A stretch of DNA of 64,000 bases from Halopenitus sp041821145. GTDB lineage: Archaea > Halobacteriota > Halobacteria > Halobacteriales > Haloferacaceae. Shown here piece after piece: positions 33,592 to 40,013 of the stretch. The position numbers were made by a program, and so were the translations under genes. Under the pieces are notes generated by a model. That model was not told the DNA's origin, searched no databases, and saw only the letters and a program-made list of their open reading frames with translations. Position 1 is the first letter of the stretch; each line of letters opens with the position of its first letter. Where the stretch lies: assembly GCF_041821145.1 (NCBI RefSeq), contig NZ_JBGUBC010000007.1, forward strand, positions 1-64,000. Reading direction: 5' to 3'.

Positions 33592-35157
33592 CTACTCGTC
33601 GTCCTCTCCTTCGTTGATCTCGCCGGCCTCGAGGTCGTCGAGAGCGTTGCTGACCATCGCCTCGTAGGCATCGAGATCAGGGTCGTAGAGGTCGACCGCC
33701 ATCGCATCGTAGTTGCGCTCGTCGTCGTTCTCGGTGGGGTCGTCGGGGTCGAACGCCTCGAGCCGTGCCTTCGTCTGCTCGGCGGTTTCCGCGACCCACG
33801 CGTCCCGAGCCTCACCGTCGACGATGCTGATCGACTCGGGGCGGATGGAGACGTTGATGTCACCGTCGTCGGTCTCGTAGGTGCGCGCCTTGCCGACCAC
33901 TGCGACGTACGCCGGGGCTTCCGCGTTCCGCAGGACGCTGGCGGCCTCGGGCTGGTACTGCCCAGCATAGGCGAAGAACGTCCCGGTCGGGCCCACGATG
34001 CGGGCCTGCCAGTACTCGGAGTCGTTGCCGACGTCCGTCGTCTCGGTCAGCGTTCCGACCACGAAGACACGATTGGCCTTCTCACCCGACGGCAGCAGCG
34101 AGTACACGGGCGCACGGTCTTCGTCGGATTCGGTGAAGGTGCTTGTTGCGTTGTTGAACTCCTCGGCGAAGACGCGCTTGGCGACCTCGCGGTCACCATT
34201 CGCTGCGCTGCCGGGCGAGACAGCGTCTTCGGAGAAAGTGTTGCCCGCCTCACAGTCGTTGACCACGAGGTAGTTGCCGATGACCGGCCCTGAGACCGTG
34301 TAGGAATGTCCGAGGATCTCCTCCTCGACGGCGTCGGCGACGACGCTCGTGTCGAGAGCATCCATCGCCATCTGCTTGGCCTCCTCGATGGTGATGCCAG
34401 TAAGATCCTCGGTGGCTTCCTGGTTGAAGAGGACGTCGTAGGCCGTCTGACCGTCGTCGAGGACCGCCTTCACGCGGAGATCGAACTCGCCGTCGACCTC
34501 GCCGTGTTCGGAGCAGCGCCCGTTCTGGAGAACGCGCGTGCAGTCCTCGGCGGGACATCGCTTGACGAGGCCGCTTCCGGGCTGGACAGCCACGACTGCG
34601 CCAGCGGCCTCGACATCGGTCAAGCCGACTTCGAGGTCGTCAGCGTCCTCGTCGTCGACGGGAACGATGTCGGACGCGGAGTTGACCTGGACGCTGAGTC
34701 GGTCCTGATATTCGTCGGAGACGACGTTCTCGAACCGGTACACGCCATCTTCCTCGATGGTCGGTGCGTCGGCGGACTCCCACACGGTCACCTTGATGGT
34801 GCCGGTCTCGTCACCGATGAGGCCGACTTGAGCGATGGAGTCGACATCGTTGTCCCAGAGCTGGACGACCTTCGCCGTGACCGAGAGCCACTCGTTCGGG
34901 CCCTCAACGGTCGCAATCTCGCGATCGTCGGCCGGACCGTTGGAACCGCTCTGACCGTCTAGATCGTCGTACTCGAGTCCGTACGCGTCGAGGAAGTAGT
35001 TCCGCGTTGTGCGGACGGCCTCGTCCTTCGGGACGCGGTACTCGTCGACGAGCATCGAGAATCGCTCGGCGATCTCCGCTTCGTCCACGTCGACTTCGTC
35101 CGGGAATTGGTCAGCGAGCTCTGCCGCTTCGTCGGGGATGGAATTAGCTACTGCCAT
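33592..35157 (-). CDS. fused RPA1-Rpap single-strand DNA-binding protein
   Basis: 521 residues. Residues about 1-320 match haloarchaeal RPA1: an N-terminal helical segment, an OB-fold (TAKVVQLWDNDVDSIAQVGLIGDETGTIKVTVW) and a zinc motif RCPAEDC..GRCSEHG around residues 200-220. From about 322 the sequence matches the separate partner protein Rpap: DREVAKRVFAEEFNNATSTF, NRVFVVGTLTETTDVG, FFAYAGQYQPEAASVL and VRPESI-like IRPESISIVDG..RDAWVAETAEQT. In chromosomal loci these are two adjacent genes, so this is a natural fusion. Role: coating single-stranded DNA during element replication and repair. GGAGTGA lies a few nt before the ATG. Confidence 0.87.
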   Translation of the reverse strand: MAVANSIPDEAAELADQFPDEVDVDEAEIAERFSMLVDEYRVPKDEAVRTTRNYFLDAYGLEYDDLDGQSGSNGPADDREIATVEGPNEWLSVTAKVVQLWDNDVDSIAQVGLIGDETGTIKVTVWESADAPTIEEDGVYRFENVVSDEYQDRLSVQVNSASDIVPVDDEDADDLEVGLTDVEAAGAVVAVQPGSGLVKRCPAEDCTRVLQNGRCSEHGEVDGEFDLRVKAVLDDGQTAYDVLFNQEATEDLTGITIEEAKQMAMDALDTSVVADAVEEEILGHSYTVSGPVIGNYLVVNDCEAGNTFSEDAVSPGSAANGDREVAKRVFAEEFNNATSTFTESDEDRAPVYSLLPSGEKANRVFVVGTLTETTDVGNDSEYWQARIVGPTGTFFAYAGQYQPEAASVLRNAEAPAYVAVVGKARTYETDDGDINVSIRPESISIVDGEARDAWVAETAEQTKARLEAFDPDDPTENDDERNYDAMAVDLYDPDLDAYEAMVSNALDDLEAGEINEGEDDE

Positions 35158-35404
35158 CGTTGGTCACTCCGATTCGCATTCTGGAATCGGCTGGTGGGAC
35201 GTCTCGAGTCAGGCCGACGCCCTGCGCGCCTTCCTGCTCACGCCCCTGCACCCAATTCGGGGGAAATAAACCGCCGTTGCGACGAGAACGCGGGTGGTGG
35301 GTGTCGCCACGCACGCCGGGCTTCGGCTCGGCGTCTGCATAGTCGTGATTTCCCCTTCACCCCCCGCGGGGGGATAAACTGCGTGCGGAGCGTTCGGTGG
35401 TCGG
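35158..35404. other. intergenic leader region of RPA, no gene
   Basis: About 250 bp. On the minus strand it contains GTTTATCCCCCC (about 35375-35387) with an inverted CCCCGCGGGG, and a second GTTTATTTCCCCC (about 35260-35272). Similar G/C blocks next to GTTTRT occur before the genes at 36195 and 37886. These may be promoter or operator elements of the replication genes. Confidence 0.35.
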
Positions 35405-36046
35405 TCAGAGACGATGCTCGGCCAGCCTCCGGCGAGCGGTGCGGACCGTCGAGGCGAGACGGGCGACGATTCTTGTCCTCCAACTGCGTCTGTTGGTAGG
35501 GGCGGCGGTGCCGTCACCTGTCTGCCGCGCATCGGCGTCGAGGATATCTGGGTCATCGGGGTCAGGGTCGGCGAGGTCGGATGTGGACGACCACTCGTGG
35601 TCGTCAAGGCTGGGAATCGCGGCCGCGACCTCAGCATCGGTTGCACCCGTTGGAACGCCCACTGCCGAGTCGGGGGCAGAGTCGGGATCGGCTAGGTCAG
35701 GGTCGGCCGGGTCGGCGGGGTCGTACTTCCGGCGGACGACAGCAGAGGCGTCCTCGAGAGGAACACTCCAGCTGGCGAGGAACTCGAGATCCTCGACGAC
35801 CGCATCACGTGTCGGCGGCGTCTCAGTCGTCCGAGCGAGGTGGGTGACGAGGTACTCCGCCACTCCCTCGCGGGACGTGGTGAGGTACTGCCGGGTGGCT
35901 GTCTGTGCGCGATCGACAGATAGGCCGTAGTCCGCGACGAGTCGCTGCATATGCTCGTCGACGATGTCTTTGGACGCGACGCCAGCCGGAAGGTCGTTCA
36001 TCAGCTCGTTGACCGCCCGTTCGATGCGAAGCGTCCGTTCGGTCAT
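35405..36046 (-). CDS. hypothetical acidic protein of the RPA operon
   Basis: 213 residues. The N-terminal 110 are helical (IERAVNELMNDLPAG, DIVDEHMQRLVADYGLSVDRAQTATRQYL), similar in style to the N-terminal helical region of the RPA protein. A Pro/Asp repeat region (DPADPADPDLADPDS) follows, then a basic C-terminal tail (RTRIVARLASTVRTARRRL). Not recognised. It overlaps the stop of the preceding small gene by ATGA, and AGGTGAA lies before its start, so translation is coupled. Confidence 0.6.
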   Translation of the reverse strand: MTERTLRIERAVNELMNDLPAGVASKDIVDEHMQRLVADYGLSVDRAQTATRQYLTTSREGVAEYLVTHLARTTETPPTRDAVVEDLEFLASWSVPLEDASAVVRRKYDPADPADPDLADPDSAPDSAVGVPTGATDAEVAAAIPSLDDHEWSSTSDLADPDPDDPDILDADARQTGDGTAAPTNRRSWRTRIVARLASTVRTARRRLAEHRL

Positions 36047-36195
36047 CGGTCTTCACCTGCCTTCCCAGGCCACCAGTCGTCGTCCTCGATCATCGGTGGC
36101 TCGTAGAGCCCCGGTTCGCGGGGTCGCCGACGGAAGTCGGACAGCTGTGCTTGCCACGGACGCGATCGCTCACAGGGAGATGCTGCGCTGGACAT
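36043..36195 (-). CDS. 50-residue protein translationally coupled to the next gene
   Basis: Begins at ATG 36195 with GAGGTGA 8 nt upstream and ends in an ATGA overlap with the gene at 36046. The sequence (MSSAASPCERSRPWQAQLSD, then EPPMIEDDDWWPGKAG) has no known family. The ribosome binding site and overlap make it a real gene despite its size. Confidence 0.65.
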   Translation of the reverse strand: MSSAASPCERSRPWQAQLSDFRRRPREPGLYEPPMIEDDDWWPGKAGEDR

Positions 36196-36203
36196 CTGTA
36201 AAG

Positions 36204-36210
36204 TCACCTC
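36204..36210 (-). promoter_or_regulatory. Shine-Dalgarno GAGGTGA of the 50-residue gene
   Basis: GAGGTGA on the minus strand, 8 nt before ATG 36195, identifies a gene too small to call by length. Confidence 0.65.
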
Positions 36211-36455
36211 ACCCCCTGTGGGGAGGGACAAACTCACGTCGGTCGCCACAGGTGGTTGCGTCGCCGAGCGCCCCCACGGGCCACGCGGTGCGGTCGAGGT
36301 TGTGGCTGCGCGCGCAGCGACGCTCGCGTCGCGAGCACGGAGCGGTGGGCGGGGCGGTGGGTAGTGGGTGCCGGGAGCCACACACCAACCAGCCGGCTAC
36401 GACGCCTGCCTGAGGGCCGCTCGCGGCACACGCAAAAAAGAGGCCGAGCGATGGC

Positions 36456-37886
36456 CTACTCGTCGTCCCGCCGTCCGAGCGTGACCTCGATCGCCCGGTC
36501 CATATCGATGTGGTTGATCCACGCGTGCTGGTCGCTATCGGCTGACCACGGGGCAATTGTCGGATCGTCCGACTGCCGCTTCCGCCGCGTCATCGGGCCG
36601 TCACCCCGGTCGAGGATGGTGATGTCCGTGTCGCCGACGACCGCCAGGGTCGCCTCTCCCTTGTAGGCGTTCACACGCACCCGCTCCGCGCGAATCCGGT
36701 CGCCCACCGCGAGCGTCGGCTTGTCACCTGCCGCAAACCAGACCGTGAACTTCGCCGTGTCGCCCGCTTCGTCTTGCACCAGTCCCACCTGGTACTGCGA
36801 CCGGTGCTTCGGCGTCCACAGCGTGGTCACCTCCGCTTCGACCGTCGTCTCCCACTGCTCGTAGGGATCGATCGACCCGATGGGCTGCTTGACCTCGGAC
36901 ATCCGCTCGAGCGTCTTCTTGACGGCGATCGTCGCGTTCATCACGTCCGACCCTTCCTGAACGTGCCGGGCGATGCACTTCCCGAACGTCGCTCTGGACA
37001 TCGCTGCTTCGCCTTGGAAGTGCTCGGCCAGCCGCGCCGCGCCCTTGTTCACCTGGGCGAGCGTCTCCTGGTCGAGTGACGCCCGCGGGTCAGGGCCGTC
37101 ACTCACGGATGTTGTCGTAACCGGCTCGTCGTCCGCCGGATCGACACGTCTGACGCCGACCGTCTCTGCCGGCTGGCCCTCCCACGGGTCGTCGCTCTCT
37201 GAGACCGACCGCCGAATCGGCTGCCGCGTCCGCATATCTTCGCGCGACCGCACCGCCCGGTCGATACCAGCGACCTCTGCCGCGATCGCCTTCGCGCGGT
37301 TCCGCTCATCGGCCTCGAACTCCCCGCGCATTCGCTCCTCGGCCTCAAGCGTGTAGCGCTCCGGGGATACTTCCGCGAACGGCGCTTGCAGGTCGCGCCG
37401 GGGCTCCGGAACGTCCATCTCCGCGAGCGCCTGCTCCCAGTAGGCCCCGGTGGAGACGCCGCGCACCAGCTCGCCAACATCGCCCTCAACGACGTCGCCC
37501 AACTGCTGGCCTTGCGTCACCGCCTGGACGTCCGCGTAGGTGCCGCCCGCACGGCCGGCCATCTCGCGCCTGTGGGGGAGCCCCGTCTCGTCAGCCTCAT
37601 CGTCCTCGTCTGACGCCTCGTGCTTGGAGGCAGCTGCCCGGTACTGCGCGTCCATCCGCGCTGAGCGTTCACGCGCGTAGTTTCCGGGGACGAGTTCCTG
37701 ACCTTGGCTGTCTTCGACCGGTTCGTCGTTCGGGGTCGGGGGCCGCTTGTCGATGTCCACACCGACCACGTTATCGCCGTTCTCCAGATGGGGACTGCTG
37801 TAGAGCAGATCCATCTCGAGTTCGTCGTACTTGTCAGGCTGTCCAACCGCCGATGGGCTTTTTTGCCCTGAGTTGAAACTAGACAT
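36456..37886 (-). CDS. OB-fold protein with long acidic N-terminal region
   Basis: 476 residues. The first about 290 are low-complexity, charged and largely helical. The C-terminal part contains helices (FGKCIARHVQEGSDVMNATIAVKKTLERM) and then an RPA-like OB-fold: TTVEAEVTTLWTPKHRSQYQVGLVQDEAGDTAKFTVWF, PTLAVGDRIRAERVRVNAYKGEATLAVVGDTDI. This resembles the OB domain of the RPA-Rpap fusion gene, so it is probably another single-strand DNA-binding protein. It is the first gene of the minus-strand replication block; its upstream region is the 2.1-kb non-coding stretch with the structured RNA and repeats. Confidence 0.7.
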   Translation of the reverse strand: MSSFNSGQKSPSAVGQPDKYDELEMDLLYSSPHLENGDNVVGVDIDKRPPTPNDEPVEDSQGQELVPGNYARERSARMDAQYRAAASKHEASDEDDEADETGLPHRREMAGRAGGTYADVQAVTQGQQLGDVVEGDVGELVRGVSTGAYWEQALAEMDVPEPRRDLQAPFAEVSPERYTLEAEERMRGEFEADERNRAKAIAAEVAGIDRAVRSREDMRTRQPIRRSVSESDDPWEGQPAETVGVRRVDPADDEPVTTTSVSDGPDPRASLDQETLAQVNKGAARLAEHFQGEAAMSRATFGKCIARHVQEGSDVMNATIAVKKTLERMSEVKQPIGSIDPYEQWETTVEAEVTTLWTPKHRSQYQVGLVQDEAGDTAKFTVWFAAGDKPTLAVGDRIRAERVRVNAYKGEATLAVVGDTDITILDRGDGPMTRRKRQSDDPTIAPWSADSDQHAWINHIDMDRAIEVTLGRRDDE

Positions 37887-38258
37887 TGCTGTTTCACGGG
37901 GAGTGATCCCCTGTCGGGCGCGCCTTCATCGCGCCCGTCTTCTGACCGCCGACCGCCAGGTGTCTCTGACACCCTGTACCTGCCTCGGGGTAGAGAAACC
38001 CACGCGGCCACCCACCGGGCAGCCACGTGCGTCGGCTGGCCGACCCTCCCTACCGCGGGGCGGGGGACGCCTGCCGTCTGACCCTTGAGGAAACTACACC
38101 CAGAACTTGGAGCGCAGGCCCGGCGCCAGCGAGGATGCCCGCAGGTGGGCCGTCGGCGCCGCGAGCGAAGCGAGCAAGCCAGCGGCCCCGCCGAGGAGCA
38201 CCGCAGCAAGCCTGGCCGGTGTGTCTTGTTGGTTCCGTCTCGGCGTAGCCGAGATGGC

Positions 38259-38345
38259 GACGGGGGAATCAGCGCCCAGCGGAAGGGGCCCGCGCCGCGG
38301 CTGTTGCGGCGCGGGAAGGAATCCGCAGGCGCATGATCCCCCGTC
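38259..38345. repeat. long hairpin 1
   Basis: Outer stem GACGGGGG(A)ATCA (38259-38271) pairs with TGATCCCCCGTC (38334-38345); GCGCC/GGCGC continues it; middle stem 38279-38283/38322-38326; inner 10-bp stem 38289-38298/38306-38315 with a 7-nt loop. Confidence 0.8.
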
Positions 38346-38523
38346 GACAGTACACGGGCAAACCGACAGAGCCTGCGCAGGCAAACCGCGCCGGGCGGTT
38401 CGGCGCGGGCACACTGCGCGGCGACTGAGGGCAAACCGTGTACCGGGACCTTCAAGACACACGCGCTCCCTCGCGATCAAACCGTCAGGTTTGTGGGAAA
38501 TCTTCGCCAGAGCGTCGGTCGGA

Positions 38524-38601
38524 GTGGCACGCCCAGCGTGGGAGAAGGGACCCGCGCCGCCGCAGGTGGCGCGGGAAGTGATCTCCCCGCGGGTGTGCCA
38601 C
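38524..38601. repeat. long hairpin 2
   Basis: Outer stem GTGGCAC/GTGCCAC (38524-38530 and 38595-38601), then CCC-a-GCG/CGCGGG, middle stem GGGAGA/TCTCCC (38540-38545 and 38582-38587), inner stem CCCGCGCC/GGCGCGGG (38551-38558 and 38568-38575). Confidence 0.8.
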
Positions 38602-38692
38602 GGAGTCCGCGCGCGGCGAAGAAGACTGGAGGGAGGTGGGCGGTGCAGGTACGCCGTAGTGCTCGCCAGCCCGCGCCCGGAATCGCCAGCGT

Positions 38693-38775
38693 CCGCGGTG
38701 AGGCGCGTGGAAGCGGTGAAAGGGACCCGCGCTCCGCGCGGGTAAGGTTCGCCGATTCCGCGTGACTCACCGTGG
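38693..38775. repeat. long hairpin 3
   Basis: A 20-nt outer arm (38693-38712) pairs imperfectly with 38756-38775; middle stem GGTGAA/TTCGCC (38715-38720 and 38748-38753) with one G-U; inner stem CCCGCGC/GCGCGGG (38726-38732 and 38736-38742). Confidence 0.75.
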
Positions 38776-38790
38776 TAAGCAAGACTCCCG

Positions 38791-39478
38791 AAGGGTAAAT
38801 CTGTTCGATTTGCCCGAGCGCGGGTTACGAGGCAAACGGCGTATTCGTTTCGGGGAGGGTCCACCCTGCGACAGCTGGCCTATCGACTGCCGTCCACCAC
38901 GCCCGGAACGCGGTGGCGACAGCGCACGCTCGGCCACCGGGCCCACGCCCTCGCGCTCCATCGACAGCCCCACAGCGTCCCGCGACAGCGCGACCCCCAC
39001 GTCCTTGAGTACGGGCAACAGTCCCCTCGCGACGTCGACATCCCCGACCCCCCACGTCGAGAGCAGACCGCAGAGCGAGAGCCGCGATGCGCGGCACGTC
39101 CCCCAGGCCACTCGAGACGCACGTCCCAGACATCCCACGCGACAGCCAGCCGGCCCCAGTGTGGGCACCACCGCGACACGACCGCCACCTCTGTACGCAC
39201 TCTCACACCCCCGACCCGACACGTTCGACGCGTGCTCGCTGCCCGCACCTCGAAACTACGCACCCGCCGACCACCGCGCTGCGACGACTCGCGATCCCCC
39301 CACGATACACACCGTCAATCCTCCCCTCTTCGACCACCGAGTTCTCCACAGTCTGATACACACCAGACATCCGTCCCCGACGACCGCCCAGGGGGCCAGC
39401 CTGTACCCGCTGCCAGGGTACCCGCTCGCCGGAACACACCGGTACCCCCCTTTCACACGAATCTGCCCCCTCTATACT
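38791..39478. other. C-rich non-coding tract
   Basis: From about 38880 to 39478 the plus strand is rich in C and poor in G, with many CCC, CACCC and ACACC runs. Translated frames on either strand are Thr/Pro/Arg- or Gly/Arg-rich and lack the acidic composition of haloarchaeal proteins. Read here as non-coding, with strong strand asymmetry between the structured-RNA region and the repeat array. Confidence 0.55.
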
Positions 39479-39493
39479 AGTGGGAAAGGGGGT

Positions 39494-39841
39494 GTTCCAG
39501 TTTCTCGATAGCCGGGGATAATCGCTAGACTGCGTAGCGTTCCAGTTTCGAGAGTGCGGAGAGCCGCTCGAAGGGTGTTCTGAGCACGGAGTTGACTATA
39601 GGTCCGAAATCGCAAGACAGGGCGGCGTTCCAGTTTATCGAGATGCTGGTGTGTGGTGGTGCGTAGATGTGTCCAGGTTTCCGGCGAAAACCGCAAAACT
39701 GCACGGTGTTCCAGTTTGCAAAAGGATCCGGTCTTTGCGGGAGTGTATGCTAATGATTGGCGTTCCAGTTTACCATCCCGACGCTGTATGGTGATTTTGT
39801 GAGTCCTCAGAGGTTCGCGTTCCGATTTACCGTTCCAGTTT
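39494..39841 (+). repeat. direct-repeat array of GTTCCAGTTT (iteron-like)
   Basis: Six exact copies in the same orientation start at 39494, 39539, 39627, 39708, 39762 and 39832, with a variant GTTCCGATTT at 39819 and GTCCAGGTTT at 39671. Copies 2-4 share a longer degenerate unit of roughly 30 bp, about CGC-A-ACTGC-GTTCCAGTTT-TCGAGA. Spacing is irregular (45-88 bp). Spacers show no CRISPR regularity. The following 39842-39960 stretch is A+T-rich for this genome. Confidence 0.75.
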
Positions 39842-39990
39842 TGTATTACCGTGCTGTCCGGTGGTTTCTCCAAAATATGCAATTCAGTAATAGTTCCAGA
39901 GAATCAAGGATTAAGGGACACCGTCAGATGGGGTACTATCGAAAAATATCAGTTTGAGTTCATAGTATTAGACGGGAGATCGAGGCGGTA
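39842..39990. other. A+T-rich tract, candidate unwinding element
   Basis: Adjoins the repeat array and contains CCAAAATATGCAATTCAG, AATAGTTCCAGAGAATC (a half-matching repeat) and CGAAAAATATCAGTTTGAG. Low GC in this position is what an origin unwinding region would need. No gene is present. Confidence 0.4.
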
Positions 39991-40013
39991 GACTGAGAGA
40001 GAAAATCAAGAGG

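Larger units (their letters stand above)
38090..38790. ncRNA. candidate large structured RNA with three nested hairpins
   Basis: No haloarchaeal-like protein frame exists here. Three long imperfect hairpins share one architecture: outer stem, middle stem, an internal loop with AGGGR on the 5' side and AAGNRA-like on the 3' side, then an inner stem CCCGCGC.../...GCGCGGG. Middle stems differ in sequence but keep pairing: GCGGA/TCCGC, GGGAGA/TCTCCC, GGTGAA/TTCGCC. Further stems include CCGTCTCGGC/GCCGAGATGG (38235-38257), AACCGC/GCGGTT (about 38384-38400) and CAAACC/GGTTTG (about 38478-38493). CAAACCG occurs four times between 38358 and 38485. The transcribed strand is unknown. A DNA-level role such as origin or oriT structure is the alternative. 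Confidence 0.5.

Noticed and set aside
38094..38864. Minus-strand 256-residue frame across the hairpins
   Set aside because: Rich in Arg/Pro/Ala/Cys, not acidic, and interrupted in sense by long inverted repeats; better explained as non-coding structured sequence.
38762..39511. Plus-strand 249-residue Thr/Pro/Ser-rich frame
   Set aside because: An artefact of the C-rich tract; no acidic residues, no family match, no plausible start signal.
39494..39841. GTTCCAGTTT repeats as a CRISPR array
   Set aside because: The repeat core is only 10 bp, spacing varies from 13 to 88 bp, the flanks are themselves partly repeated, and no cas genes lie nearby.
39472..39882. Minus-strand 136-residue frame with KLER-type repeats
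   Set aside because: The peptide repeats simply mirror the DNA repeats; composition is basic and Thr/Arg-rich, unlike haloarchaeal proteins, with no ribosome binding site.
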